Source: SMYC01 sp963578475 (GTDB taxonomy: Bacteria; Acidobacteriota; Vicinamibacteria; Marinacidobacterales; SMYC01). Taken from it: 64,000 nucleotides of DNA. This document shows positions 1 through 8,939 of this stretch, piece by piece (position 1 is the stretch's first letter; each line of letters starts with the position of its first letter). Where the stretch lies: NCBI GenBank assembly GCA_963578475.1, contig CAUZCL010000018.1, forward strand, positions 1 through 64,000, in the 5' to 3' direction. The notes under the pieces were generated by a model, which worked only from the letters and a program-made list of their open reading frames with translations, had not been told where the DNA came from and searched no databases. The translations under genes were made by a program, and so were the position numbers.

Positions 1-65
1 AAGAAGACGAGTCGGCTCCACGAAGCGCGCATCTCGCGCCCCGCCATACGTAGAACGAATCTCAC
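1..65 (-). CDS. FtsX-type ABC transporter permease, N-terminus only (YbbP-like)
   Basis: Only the first 21 codons lie in the window; the gene runs off the left edge. The start is taken as the GTG whose first base is 65, overlapping the stop of the upstream ATPase gene (GTGA), which suggests translational coupling. The peptide contains RMAGREMRASWSRLVFF, the amphipathic start plus first membrane helix common in YbbP/FtsX-like permeases. Position directly after a YbbA/LolD-type ATPase and a TesA-type esterase matches the known tesA-ybbA-ybbP neighbourhood, here all on one strand. The identification is therefore by context and a short motif. Confidence 0.6.
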   Translation of the reverse strand, partial: MRFVLRMAGREMRASWSRLVF

Positions 66-808
66 TGGCCCGAGCTCCCGGCCGCGGGCGTCTGGGCGTC
101 CTGGGCGGGCACGTCAGGTGCGGCGCCTACGGTGCCGTTGGCAGTCTCTGGGTGGTCGATGCGCCCGTCCTTTAGCGCGAGCGTTACGTCTGACATCCGC
201 GCGAGCTCCATGTTGTGGGTCGCGAGCACGATCGTCATCCCTCGCCGCTCGTGGACGCCAAGGATGATGTCGATGACGTGCTTGCCGTTCGAGCTGTCGA
301 GGTTTCCCGTCGGTTCGTCCGCGAGCAGGATAGGCGGGTCGTTCGCCAAAGCGCGCGCGATGGCCACGCGCTGTTGCTCGCCGCCCGATAACTGCGACGG
401 GTAGTGGTGGGTTCTTTCCGAAAGCCCGACCTCGTCGAGAAGCGCGCGCGACTTCTTTTCCGCATTTGCGATGCCGAAGATCTCCATCGGCACGAGCACA
501 TTTTCGAGTGCCGTCAGCGACGGCAGCAGGTGGAAGAACTGAAACACGAAGCCGATGCGCTCTCCCCGGAGGCGGGCAAGCTCGTCTTCGCCCAGCTCGA
601 CGAGATTGACTCCGTCGATGAGAACTCTGCCTTCCGTTGGCGCATCGAGCCCGGCAATCAAACCGAGGAGCGTCGACTTGCCGCTTCCCGACGGGCCCAC
701 GATGGAGAGGAACTGCCCCTCCGGCACTTCGAGATCGAGCGGGTGAAGAATCGTGAGATCCTCGGAGCCACTAACGACGACTTTCTTGATTTGTTCGAGG
801 CGGATCAT
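62..808 (-). CDS. ybbA: ABC transporter ATP-binding protein, LolD/YbbA type
   Basis: A 248-residue nucleotide-binding subunit of the MacB/LolD exporter class, expected to power an FtsX-like permease at the inner membrane. Walker A GPSGSGKS is at residues 38-45, the Q-loop glutamine near 90, the signature LSGGEQQR at 140-147, Walker B ILLADEP at 160-166 and the H-loop histidine at about 198. All catalytic motifs are intact. The last 25 residues are an Ala/Pro/Asp-rich tail not needed for the fold. The ATG at 808 overlaps the stop of tesA by ATGA, and the permease follows directly, so the three genes form one operon. The substrate cannot be told from sequence; YbbAP and LolD are the nearest named relatives. 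Confidence 0.85.
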   Translation of the reverse strand: MIRLEQIKKVVVSGSEDLTILHPLDLEVPEGQFLSIVGPSGSGKSTLLGLIAGLDAPTEGRVLIDGVNLVELGEDELARLRGERIGFVFQFFHLLPSLTALENVLVPMEIFGIANAEKKSRALLDEVGLSERTHHYPSQLSGGEQQRVAIARALANDPPILLADEPTGNLDSSNGKHVIDIILGVHERRGMTIVLATHNMELARMSDVTLALKDGRIDHPETANGTVGAAPDVPAQDAQTPAAGSSGQ

Positions 809-1497
809 TGGAGCATCGGCTTCAAGTACTTCCAGACGTTCTCGGCGACGATACGAGCGCCTCGGGCGGTGGGATGTTTCCCGTCCGACTGGTTGAGCGT
901 CGCGACACCCGCGACGTTCTCGAGCAGATTGGGCATGAAGGTAACGTCGCGCTCTTCGCCGAGCTGAGCATAGACAGCGAGCAGATTTTGAATGTAGCGG
1001 TCGTCCGGCGTTTCGTCCGTGCCGAGCCCGGCGAGGAGCACCGGGATGCCCCGTGCCTCCACACCGTCGATGATCGTCCCGAGATTCTTTTTCATTTCGC
1101 TCGGCGGCAAACCGCGCAAGGCGTCATTGCCTCCGAGCGCAAGGACGAACGCCGCTACGTCGCGATCTTTGAGAACCCATTCGAGCCGGCGGACGCCCCC
1201 GGCGGAAGTGTCTCCAGAAACACCGGCATTGATCACTTCGTAAGGATAGCCCGCCGCATCCACGAGCGCTTGAAGGTCCGCGGGGTAGGCTTCGTTGTAA
1301 CCGATGCCGAAACCGGCGGTCAGGCTGTCGCCGAAAACAACGATCTTGCGCTGGTCGTGACGATTTGGGTTGGCCGAGTCGGCCGGAGCTTGCTCGGCCA
1401 CGGCAGGCGCGGGCGGCTCGGGAGGCGCTTGCTCGACCGGGGGCTCGTCACAGCCCACGAGGCAGAAAAGCGCGATCCACGCGCCAATTAGCCGCAT
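805..1497 (-). CDS. tesA: Arylesterase / lysophospholipase, GDSL (SGNH) family lipoprotein
   Basis: A 230-residue TesA-like esterase. The N-terminus is a lipoprotein signal with lipobox LVGC (Cys16), followed by a Pro/Ala/Glu-rich spacer to about residue 47. The SGNH blocks are present: GDSL at 56-59 with nucleophile Ser58, the GVSGD segment near 92-96, GGND at 122-125 and the D-x-x-H pair Asp205/His208. It should hydrolyse acyl esters or lysophospholipids at the membrane face of the periplasm. E. coli TesA has a cleaved, non-lipidated signal, so lipid anchoring is a local variation. It is the first gene of an operon with ybbA and the permease; in E. coli tesA and ybbA are divergent, so the same-strand order is a rearranged form of that association. 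Confidence 0.87.
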   Translation of the reverse strand: MRLIGAWIALFCLVGCDEPPVEQAPPEPPAPAVAEQAPADSANPNRHDQRKIVVFGDSLTAGFGIGYNEAYPADLQALVDAAGYPYEVINAGVSGDTSAGGVRRLEWVLKDRDVAAFVLALGGNDALRGLPPSEMKKNLGTIIDGVEARGIPVLLAGLGTDETPDDRYIQNLLAVYAQLGEERDVTFMPNLLENVAGVATLNQSDGKHPTARGARIVAENVWKYLKPMLQ

Positions 1498-1602
1498 GGA
1501 CTTACACTAACCATCCCTTCCGCCTGACGCCAGAGGAATCGCTTGAAAAAACCGCGCACTCTGTCTAGAATCCGCCCGCACAGAGACAGAAAAGGAAGAG
1601 AA

Positions 1603-2031
1603 ATGGCAAAACTCACCAATCCTGAATCCTTGGCCACGGACGTCCAACAAGCCTTCGAAACGCTGCGCTCCGATCACGAGCTTCGCTCCGTGACGGACGA
1701 AGAGAGCGGCACCGGCGTCGACCGGCTGGCCACGGGCGTGTACGGCTTCACCTATTCCCCCGCGGTCGAGAACTTTCCGCTCTTCAAGGAGCGCAATCTA
1801 CGCTGCTACGAAGGCCACAAGCTTGCGGACGGAAGCGTTTTCCTTCTCGGTTTTCTCACGGCGGCCGAAAAACAGACCGCCGACAACGCATCCGCCACCG
1901 GCCAGATCCATCTGTTCGCCGAGCCCAAAGACGACGCCACCGAGCTCGTTCGCATTCCCATGACGCGCGTGAAGCGCTCGGTGGAACATTCCCAGCGCGG
2001 CAATAACGGGCTCGAAATCGAACTCGGCTAG
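1603..2031 (+). CDS. Hypothetical protein, 142 residues
   Basis: I do not recognise this family. The start was placed at the ATG at 1603 because AGGAAGAG lies just upstream; the open frame extends further 5' but that part looks non-coding. The product is soluble, without signal peptide or membrane segment, charged, and has an alternating pattern suggesting an alpha/beta or beta-barrel fold in the second half (residues about 45-140). It is divergent from tesA, and its stop shares a GCTAGC palindrome with the end of the antisense adenosylhomocysteinase relic. Codon use is like the neighbours. Confidence 0.7.
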   Translation: MAKLTNPESLATDVQQAFETLRSDHELRSVTDEESGTGVDRLATGVYGFTYSPAVENFPLFKERNLRCYEGHKLADGSVFLLGFLTAAEKQTADNASATGQIHLFAEPKDDATELVRIPMTRVKRSVEHSQRGNNGLEIELG

Positions 2032-2204
2032 CGCAACGCCCCTCCGGCTTGGAGCGTCGAGCAGAGCACGGCCGTTTTGGGCTCGATGCGCAGGCAAATG
2101 CCGATCGTCAACCGTGAAAAAGGCCGGCGCTCGGAGAGCTCCGTCGACAGCGCGTTCAGAATGGGCATGTGGGCGCGCAACCAGGAGATGCAGGGTTTCA
2201 CCAT
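2028..2204 (-). pseudogene. 5' relic of an S-adenosylhomocysteinase-like gene
   Basis: A 58-codon open frame starting at ATG 2204, five bases after the stop of the DinB-like gene. The peptide has the layout of the S-adenosylhomocysteine hydrolase N-terminus: a tryptophan-containing helix ending WLRAHMPILNAL, then RPFSRLTIGICLRIEPKTA and LQAGGA, corresponding to the family's 'MPVLN...RPF.G..I....H.E.KTA.L...LKAGGA'. Known homologues continue for about 350 more residues including the NAD-binding domain; here a stop follows immediately after GGALR. It is therefore a truncated remnant, or a very odd short derivative. metF, another methyl-cycle gene, lies 4 kb away. Confidence 0.62.
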
Positions 2205-2209
2205 AACTT

Positions 2210-2707
2210 CTAGGGGCGCCCCTCGAAAACGTCGACGGACGGTGTCGGGTTCCCGCTGAGCCGGCGCCAGGAATTGATCTGCCCGACATGGGTGAGCGCG
2301 TCGGCCACGGGGCCGTTCATGACGTTCCAGACGGGGTAGCGCACGCCGCTCCGCCGCAATACTTCGTGGGTCGCCAAGCGGTCGTCGGAAAGCTCGTCTA
2401 GATGCTCGCGAATCGCTCGCAAGTTCTGAAGGATAGCCTCGCGCAAGACATCTGGGTCCTCGCTCGCGAACCGCTCGCGCTCGTCGGCGTCGAAAACGGT
2501 CTGCTTGATCATGAAGACGAGATGCAGCATGTGCTTTTGCAGCTCGAGCAGACTCATGCTGTCCCTCGACGGCCGGAACGCGTAATCCTCCGGACGAAGC
2601 CCCTCTGTGGCCCAGTGATAGCGGAAGGCGAGCCCGTCGACAAAGCGGGCAAACACGGTCGTTCCCGAGAACACTTCGGGATGGCCGGAGATCTCGTGTC
2701 CAAACAT
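2210..2707 (-). CDS. DinB-like superfamily protein
   Basis: The frame is open from 2773, but I chose the ATG at 2707 because family similarity begins near FARFVDGLAFRYHWATEGL. The 165-residue protein is a predicted four-helix bundle of the DinB/YfiT type: a helix with HMLHLVFMI near residues 61-69 supplies a possible metal histidine, and the C-terminal helix region has ADALTHVGQINSWRRLSG, with the conserved H-x-x-Q-I-x-x-x-R pattern typical of DinB-like thiol-dependent metalloenzymes. Its biochemical role is not predictable. The adenosylhomocysteinase relic follows five bases downstream on the same strand. Confidence 0.72.
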   Translation of the reverse strand: MFGHEISGHPEVFSGTTVFARFVDGLAFRYHWATEGLRPEDYAFRPSRDSMSLLELQKHMLHLVFMIKQTVFDADERERFASEDPDVLREAILQNLRAIREHLDELSDDRLATHEVLRRSGVRYPVWNVMNGPVADALTHVGQINSWRRLSGNPTPSVDVFEGRP

Positions 2708-2793
2708 GGTGTTAAAGCTTATCTTGGTCACTGACTCCGTGCTAATGTGCACGTATGGCATCCAACAGGGCATGCAGCATCACGATGGGAGCT

Positions 2794-3423
2794 CTAAGGG
2801 CTTCGCCGAGCGGAAGCCAGCACGCGCTTCCACGCCGGGTGGCGTTGGATCCGAGCCAGCGCTTTGCCGAGCAGCGTTTTGCCAGGCTCCATGCGATGCC
2901 ACGTCGACGCCCCCGAGGGATGAGGGAGCGGGATGACGTCCGCCTCCACACCGTGGACGTCGAGCCGGAATTTCGCACCGACGACGTCGACGAGCTTGTC
3001 GAAAGCCGTTAGCTGCGCGATGGCGAGCTTCCCCACCGGTAATACGAGCTCCGGCTGCAAGAGCTCGACTTCCTTCTGGAGCCACGAAGAGCAATTCGCG
3101 ATCTCTCCGGGTCCAGGTACGCGGTCTCCGCCCTTGGGGTTCTTCCCAGGAAAGCAGCGGCAAACGGCAGCCATGTAGACCCCGCTCCGGAACGCCTCTT
3201 CTTCGAGACCTATCGACTGAAACCACTTGAACATCGTCTTGCCGGCCGTCCACGCGAAAGGCTTTCTCACGACAATCTCTTTGTCACCGGGTGCTTGGCC
3301 GACAAGGAGCACGGGCGAGAACACAGGTCCGCCTATGACAACGGGTCCTTGCATCTTTGGGCAACGGGTGCATTGGCTCAAACGCCTTTGGTGACGCCTT
3401 AGCGCGGCAAGTCCTTGGGTCAT
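2794..3423 (-). CDS. Uracil-DNA glycosylase family protein (family-4-like, iron-sulfur)
   Basis: A 209-residue UDG-superfamily protein that should remove uracil from DNA. Motif I appears as GQAPGDKE (residues 42-49) followed by KPFAWTAGK at 54-62, and motif II as HPS at 168-170. Four cysteines fit the family-4 [4Fe-4S] ligands: CTRC at 18-21, a Cys at 88 or 90, and Cys111. Motif I has Gln where family 4 usually has Glu (GEAPG), which sits between canonical family 4 and divergent relatives, so specificity is uncertain. ATG at 3423 is the start. The gene stands alone, with the unknown membrane gene upstream. Confidence 0.82.
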   Translation of the reverse strand: MTQGLAALRRHQRRLSQCTRCPKMQGPVVIGGPVFSPVLLVGQAPGDKEIVVRKPFAWTAGKTMFKWFQSIGLEEEAFRSGVYMAAVCRCFPGKNPKGGDRVPGPGEIANCSSWLQKEVELLQPELVLPVGKLAIAQLTAFDKLVDVVGAKFRLDVHGVEADVIPLPHPSGASTWHRMEPGKTLLGKALARIQRHPAWKRVLASARRSP

Positions 3424-3443
3424 GGCATCCAGCCTAGCCTACA

Positions 3444-3818
3444 TCACTTGCGGTCTCGCATCTGAAGAGCGATACCCCAGATCGCCGCCGCGAGGATGAA
3501 GTTCACCATCTTGGCCATCGTGATCGGCGGCTCGGTCGGCATGTCGCCGCCCGCGGTCTCGTAGATGAACCCATAGAGCGGTACAAAGAGCCCGATGACG
3601 AGGAGCGCTATGTTGATCCGTGCTTCGAGGAGCCCGAGCCGGGCCATCCAGTCGGGAGAAACCGGTCCGACGAAAGCAATCCCGACGCAGAAGACGTAAT
3701 AGGCGGCTTTCCAGAAACTGTGGCCTTCGAGCGCCGCCGTTCTGAAATTCGCGCCGAGAAACTCGTCGGCGAGCCAAAAGGCGGGTGTCAGCCAGTAGTA
3801 CACAAGGACAGGCTGCAA
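3444..3818 (-). CDS. Small integral membrane protein of unknown function
   Basis: The frame is open back to 4130 but the part beyond about 3820 is antisense to the glycosyltransferase gene and has no protein-like character. Possible starts are TTG at 3818 (GGAAC upstream) or GTG at 3803. The product has about 120 residues with three to four predicted membrane segments: around YYWLTPAFWLADEFLG, a central YYVFCVGIAFVGPV, INIALLVIGLFVPLYGFIYE, and a C-terminal NFILAAAIWGIALQM before a basic tail. I do not recognise a family. It is divergent from the frameshifted glycosyltransferase gene with about 85 bases between them. Confidence 0.6.
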   Translation of the reverse strand: MQPVLVYYWLTPAFWLADEFLGANFRTAALEGHSFWKAAYYVFCVGIAFVGPVSPDWMARLGLLEARINIALLVIGLFVPLYGFIYETAGGDMPTEPPITMAKMVNFILAAAIWGIALQMRDRK

Positions 3819-3902
3819 GGGACGGTTCCAGAATGCACCATCTCGAGCCAGCGGTCGAATTCGGAGCCGCTTCGCGTTAGAATTTCTTATCGACCGCATC
3901 CT

Positions 3903-4963
3903 ATGAGAGTTTTGGCTGTGACGCCGGGGCCGAGATTCGTCTCGCCCGGCCAGCGCTACCGTATCGAGCAGTGGGATCCCCTGCTGCGCGCGGAAGGGAT
4001 AACACTCACCCACGCGCCGTTCATGGAGAATGGCCTCAGCTCGCTTCTGTATCAGGCGGGAGGCACGTTCCAAAAGTGGCCCGCGTAACCTCGGCGTTTT
4101 GGCGCCAATTGAGCACGATTTCGGAATCAACCCATTTCGATCTCGTCTACATCTTTCGTGAGGCCGCGATCATCGAGCGGCCCATTGCCTCGGGCGGCAC
4201 CCCGATCGTCTTCGATTTCGACGACGCCGTGTTCCTCCGCTATCGAAGCCGGGCCAACGGCTATTTGAGCTATCTCACATTCCCCGGCAAAACGGCGACG
4301 ATCTGCCGCCGGGCTCGGCATGTCATGACCGGTAATCGCTACCTCGCTGATTACGCCACAAGATTAAACGACGCCGTCACCGTCATCCCAACGACGATCG
4401 ATACGGAAATCTACAGCCCGGAGCTCCACCGCCCGCGCTCCGGCGCTCCTGTCACGATCGGTTGGACCGGAAGCCATCGCACACTGCAGCATCTCGAGCG
4501 TCTCGTCCCTGCGCTCGCGGAGCTTGCCCGCACCCACCCGTTTCGTTTGGTCGTCGTCGGCACACAACCCCCCGACGTGCCCGGCGCGGAAGTAGTGCCG
4601 CGCCGCTGGACCGCGGAGACGGAAGTCGAGGACTTGAGCGATATCGATATCGGGGTCATGCCACTTCCAGACGAGCCGTGGACACGCGGCAAATGCGGGC
4701 TCAAGGCTCTTCAATATATGGCTCTCGGCATCCCCGCCATTGTTTCTCCTGTCGGCGTGAACACCGAGATCGTCGCCCACGGCGAGAACGGTCTCGTCGC
4801 GGACAGCGACGCAGCCTGGCTCGCGCACTTGAAAACCCTCATGCTCGACTCGGCACTGCGGCACCGGCTCGGCGCCGAAGCGCGCAAGACCGTCGTGACC
4901 CGCTACTCGGCGCGTGTCATCGCGCCGAAGGTGGCCGAGATTTTTCGCCAAGCCGCGCACTAG
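3903..4963 (+). pseudogene. Glycosyltransferase (GT4-like), one frameshift
   Basis: Two frames together give a complete glycosyltransferase of about 353 residues. ATG 3903 opens with MRVLAVTPGPRFVSPGQRYR, and that frame stops at 4088. The second frame carries the rest: FDLVYIFREAA, the conserved FDFDDAVFL, GWTGSHRTL, the donor-binding end DIGVMPLPDEPWTRGKCG with LKALQYMALGIPAI, and a normal C-terminus at 4963. Adding one A to the AAAA run near 4075 restores a continuous reading (F-Q-K-V-A-R-V), so the lesion is a one-base deletion in a homopolymer. Sugar specificity is unknown. It may be a genuine pseudogene or a sequencing error. Confidence 0.8.
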
Positions 4964-5029
4964 TCCCCGCCGAGATCTCGCGGACAGCGCGGTATATCAT
5001 GATCCTGCTGTCGACTAGATGGAGGAATC

Positions 5030-6234
5030 ATGACGCGATCGAGTCTTTTTCTGTGGGTGTCCGTGACGCTCGCCGTTGCTCCGCTCTGCTCGTCTCAAGA
5101 ATCCGATGACGAGCTCCGTGCCCGGGCCGCCCGGTTGCATCAGAGCGCCATCGTGGTGGATACCCATACCGACCTGACGCCCTTCATCATGAAGGACACC
5201 AAGCCCGCCGAGATCACCGACTCGGGTATGGCGGGTAACGCCAATTTCCCGAAGGACGACCTCCTTCACGCACCCATCCGCAGCCCGTGGATGCGGGGCT
5301 TCCCGCCGGGCGCTTGGAGCTTTGCCGAACGGCACGCTGACGGCTACATGGATTTACCGCGCATTCGGCAAGGCGGTCTCGATGCGGAGTTCTTCGCCAT
5401 CTATATGGAGCGGGAGCCGCGCCCGGGGATGGCCGTCAAGAGAGCGCTCGCGCAGATCGAGTCCGTACACGCGCTTTGCGAAAAATATCCCGATGATATT
5501 GCGCTGGCAACCACGGCAGATGAAGTGCGGGCCATCGCTGCCTCGGGACGCGTGGCCGCGTTGATGGGCCTCGAAGGCGGCCACATGTCGAGGACGACCT
5601 TAGAGTCCTGCGCATGTTCCACAGGCTGGGTGTGCGTTACATGGCACCCACACACGCCTTCAACATCCATTGGGCCGACTCCTCCGGGACCGGACGGCCC
5701 GTTCCCGAACGACATGGCGGGCTCAGTCCTTTCGGTGTGGAAGTAATCAAAGAAATGAACCGCCTCGGGATGGTGGTCGACGTTTCGCACGTCGCGGATG
5801 CGACGTTCTTCGACATCATCGAGGTGACGAAAGCTCCCGTCATCGCCCCGCACTCATCGGTGGACGGCGTCAAGGAGCACGCCCGCAACATGTCGGATGC
5901 GATGCTCCGCGCCCTTGCGGAGAACGGCGGCGTCATCCAAATCAACGCGGTTATAAAATATATCGATCCGATCGAGCGCGAGCACACGCCTATCTCGGTT
6001 TTCATGGATCACATCGATCACGCCATCGAGGTCGCGGGAGCGGATCACGTCGGCATCGGGCTCGACTACGGCTATACGGCCCCGGCCCCCGTCGACCTCG
6101 AGAACATCTCGAAGCTCGGGAACGTGACCTACGAGCTTCTGAAGCGCGGCTATGACGAGGAGACGATTCTGAAGGTGCTTGGCGAGAACACTCTGCGCGT
6201 CATGCGTGAAGTGGAAGCGGTCGCGGCGCGCTGA
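5030..6234 (+). pseudogene. Membrane dipeptidase (peptidase M19), one frameshift
   Basis: A zinc dipeptidase of about 400 residues split over two frames. The first (ATG 5030) has a signal peptide (SLFLWVSVTLAVAPLCSS), the first metal site VVDTHTDL, and the ALMGLEGGH block near residues 178-187. The second, visible from 5614, has MFHRLGVRYMAPTHAFNI, VVDVSHVAD, APHSSVDGVKEHARNMSD and HVGIGLDYG, all M19 landmarks. Inserting one base just after the ATG at 5587 (giving an Ile-Glu-Asp-Asp stretch) joins them, so one base has been lost. With the signal peptide, the intact enzyme would be periplasmic or surface exposed and cleave dipeptides such as Cys-Gly, which would suit the gamma-glutamyl theme of the window. 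Confidence 0.85.
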
Positions 6235-6298
6235 CGCTACCGAGCACGTGGGCTCTACATAGTTGCGCGAGCCATCGGAGGCGCTATACGATAGATTT

Positions 6299-7273
6299 AT
6301 GGGCACAGGCGGGAGTATTAGCGGGCTACCTTCATCGAAGCGCTCCTTCGTCTCACGTCAGCCGCCCCATGTCTCGTTCGAGTTCTTTCCCCCGAAGACG
6401 CCGGCAGGCTGGGACAAGCTCAAACAGACCGCGGCGCAATTGGCCGAGTACGAACCGGATTTCACCTCCGTAACCTTCGGGGCCGGCGGCAGCGGTAACG
6501 TTCGAACTTTGGAAGCCTGCCTCAGCGTCCAAAGCGTGCTCGAGGCAGACGTCGTGCCCCATCTCTCCTGTATCGGCCAGACCCGCGACTCGATTGAAGC
6601 ACATCTAGCGGAGTTCCACGACGCGGGTTTCACACGAATTCTCGCGCTCCGAGGCGACGTCCCCATCCATGCCGAAAGCACAGAAATTTCGTTCCCGCCC
6701 GGCGGTTTCCGCTATGCCGACGAGCTCGTCTCTTTCATCAAGAGTCATGGTAACTTCCACATTCTCGTCGGCTGTTACCCTGAAGGGCATCCTGAAGCGC
6801 CCAGCCTGCAGACCGACATCGACAACTTCATCCGTAAAGTCGAAGCCGGGGCGGACGCCGCCATCACACAATATTTCTTCAACAATGCCGCCTACTTCCA
6901 TTTCGTCGACGAAGTGCGCCGGCGCGGCCTCGACATACCAATGGTCGTCGGTTTGATGCCCATCTGGCCTTACGAGCAAGTCCTTCGCTTCTCCGGGAAG
7001 TGCGGCGCCGATGTGCCGCTTTGGATCCGAAAGCGCATGGAAGGCTATGAGAACGATCCCGAGTCCCAGTTCGAGTTCGCCGTCGAGGTCGCCGTGACCC
7101 AGTCGGAGGAGCTTCTCAGAAACGGCGCCCCCGGTATCCACTTCTACACGCTGAATCGCCCCGAGGCAACGCTTCGCATCTGCGCGAACCTCCGCGGCCA
7201 GAAGATCGAGCGCGGCCCCGCATCCGATGACGTTGCCTATGGCGAGGTCGAAGTCCCCGCAAGTCTCTCCTGA
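6299..7273 (+). CDS. metF: 5,10-methylenetetrahydrofolate reductase
   Basis: Reduces 5,10-methylene-THF to 5-methyl-THF for methionine synthesis, in the cytoplasm with FAD. Similarity starts at HVSFEFFPPKT, which carries the conserved catalytic glutamate, and continues through FTSVTFGAGGS, ILALRGDVP, GCYPEGHPEA, GADAAITQYFFNN and PGIHFYTLNR, in the correct order and spacing. The open frame begins at a TTG at 6263; I prefer ATG 6299, giving 324 residues with a short leader before the TIM barrel. It is uninterrupted, in contrast to the two broken genes upstream on the same strand. Confidence 0.93.
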   Translation: MGTGGSISGLPSSKRSFVSRQPPHVSFEFFPPKTPAGWDKLKQTAAQLAEYEPDFTSVTFGAGGSGNVRTLEACLSVQSVLEADVVPHLSCIGQTRDSIEAHLAEFHDAGFTRILALRGDVPIHAESTEISFPPGGFRYADELVSFIKSHGNFHILVGCYPEGHPEAPSLQTDIDNFIRKVEAGADAAITQYFFNNAAYFHFVDEVRRRGLDIPMVVGLMPIWPYEQVLRFSGKCGADVPLWIRKRMEGYENDPESQFEFAVEVAVTQSEELLRNGAPGIHFYTLNRPEATLRICANLRGQKIERGPASDDVAYGEVEVPASLS

Positions 7274-7281
7274 ATCAGTTC

Positions 7282-8476
7282 TCAGTTTTCAGTCAGAACC
7301 CCTTCGATCACCACGTGGTAGCGATCGGCCGCTAAATTCACGCGCTCGGTTTGCTCTCCGCTCGGCCAGCGGATCCGGACCTCGTCGACGACCGTCGCCG
7401 CGCCTAGCCCGAAATGCAGGCGCGAATCGCTGGACGAGAAAATACTTCCAGAGGCGTGGACCTCCTTCACCTGGGTTCGCCCTCCGCTCTCGAGCCACAC
7501 GCGGGCGCCGGCGGCGTCACGATTGCTCTCACGCCCGATGAGAAAAAGACTCACCCAAGGCCGGCCGACAACGTCGTTGCGCAAGAGCGACGGCGCCTCG
7601 TCGATATTGACGACCACGACGTCGACGTCTCCATCGTCGTCCACGTCACCGAAGGCCGCGCCCCGGCTCGGAGCCGCTTCCGCAAAAATCGTTTCTTCCT
7701 CGAAGGTACCATCTCCGCGGTTCAGGAAAATCTAGTTCGCCTGTCGATAGCTCGTCGCCGTCATTGTCCAGATCAACAAAGTGTGTCCCCCAGCCGAGCT
7801 TCCCTAGGCTCGGTGTAGAAAGGCCCAGTTCATCGGTAACGTCAGTGAAGAGCCCGTCCCCCGAGCTCTCATAGAAGGTGTTCGTCTCGTGAGAAAAGTT
7901 GGTGACGATGATATCGAGACGCCCGTCCGCATCGGGATCGCCGAAATCGACGCCCATCCCAGCCTCGGTATCTCCGGTGGCGTTGTAGGCAGCCCCCGAG
8001 AGCAGACCTACTTCGCGGAAGAGTCCGCGGCCGTCATTTTGGTAGAGGAAGTTCGGCAATGTGTCGTTGGCAACATAGAGGTCGATGTCACCGTCGTCGT
8101 CGTAATCGGCCGCGATGACGCCCAGCCCGTAGGTCCCTGTGGGATCGTGAAGCCCGGCAGATTTCGTGGCCTCCACGAAGCGGCCATCCTCATTACGACA
8201 GAAGACATCGCTTTGCCCGTCCAAGCCACGAGGCCCGCACATGACCGGCAGCCCCAGCCACACGCAGGTCGGATCCGAGCGGGGCGCCGGGATCTTCGAC
8301 AGGTCTGGATCGACGTAATTGGCAACGTACAAGTCGAGATCGCCATCACCGTCCGCGTCGAAAAAAGCCGCGCTCGTGCCAAATCGCCCATCGGAGGCCT
8401 CTCTGACTTCGAAGAACGTGCCGTCGCCGCGATTTCGATAAAGAACGTTCGCGGAACTGACGAAGCTCGGGCTCAT
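7282..8476 (-). pseudogene. FG-GAP/VCBS repeat protein with ASPIC/UnbV C-terminus, broken
   Basis: The 5' part (8476-about 7755) has repeated FG-GAP calcium loops (DADGDGDLDLYVANY, DYDDDGDIDLYVAND, DPDADGRLDIIVTNF, DLDNDGDE). The 3' part (about 7750-7282) has NRGDGTF, DVDDDGDVDVVVVN and the ASPIC/UnbV end (LHFGLGAATVVDEVRIRWPS). Between them the loop after DLDNDGD is joined directly to YRQAN in another frame, consistent with a deletion of some tens of bases, and an in-frame TAG sits at 7734-7732. The N-terminus with signal peptide is missing: the first loop begins only at 8476, where an IS481-type relic abuts. Such proteins are exported beta-propellers of unknown role. Several independent lesions make this a true pseudogene candidate. 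Confidence 0.82.
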
Positions 8477-8477
8477 C

Positions 8478-8690
8478 GTGTCGGAGGTGACGGTATCGCG
8501 TTACATGCCGCGCCGGCCTGCCGAGCCCGACCAAGTGAAGCGCTGGGTCGCGTTCTTGCGCAACCACAAGGACGACATCGCAGCGATGGATTTGTTCACG
8601 TTGCCGACGGTGTCGCTTCGGCTGCTGTATGGCTTCTTCGCCGTTTCCAGTGGCGCACGTCGCTTGGCCCGAAGCCGTGACCGTTCTTGC
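8478..8690 (+). pseudogene. IS481-type integrase-core transposase fragment (first part of DDE domain)
   Basis: The frame from 8478 reads RYMPRRP, VAFLRNHKDDIAAMDLFTLP and RLLYGFF, the linker and first catalytic strand of the IS481/IS3 rve domain in which the aspartate of 'D-F-F-x-x-P-T' is the first DDE residue. After about 8640 the family pattern is lost and the frame becomes Arg-rich. Both ends are missing. The C-terminal part of the same family occurs on the opposite strand at 43430-43640. It lies exactly at the truncated 5' end of the FG-GAP gene, so its insertion may have caused that truncation. Confidence 0.68.
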
Positions 8691-8803
8691 TTTCCGATCA
8701 TCAAGTCCGCAGTCGACGTGACGGTGGCGCGGTCTCACGCACGTCGACCTTACTTTCTTCTTCTTCGTCGTCGGGGCACACGAGCCCGCAGTTCCCGCGC
8801 CGA

Positions 8804-8860
8804 TTAATAATGGCGAACGACAGCGGCCGTGAGCAGCACAACGAAAGCAAAAGCCGGCAT
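8804..8860 (-). other. 18-codon hydrophobic mini-ORF with strong ribosome-binding site
   Basis: On the minus strand GGGAGGTG precedes ATG 8860 at good spacing, followed by MPAFAFVVLLTAAVVRHY and TAA. It could be a small membrane peptide, or the orphaned signal-peptide start of a gene whose body is gone (for example the FG-GAP protein). The rest of 8691-8939 holds no recognisable gene on either strand. Confidence 0.25.
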
Positions 8861-8939
8861 AGCGAACACCTCCCAGCCATCAATCTATCACGACCGCGGG
8901 ACGCTTCGATTGTGGGCGGGAAACGGTTACACTACCCAC

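Noticed and set aside
404..967. Long plus-strand frame opposite ybbA and tesA
   Set aside because: It lies fully antisense to two genes with complete catalytic motifs and has no recognisable protein pattern.
4075..4090. Programmed -1 frameshift in the glycosyltransferase
   Set aside because: CCAAAAG is not a canonical X-XXY-YYZ slippery heptamer with a visible downstream structure, and glycosyltransferases of this type are not known to use frameshifting; a lost A is simpler.
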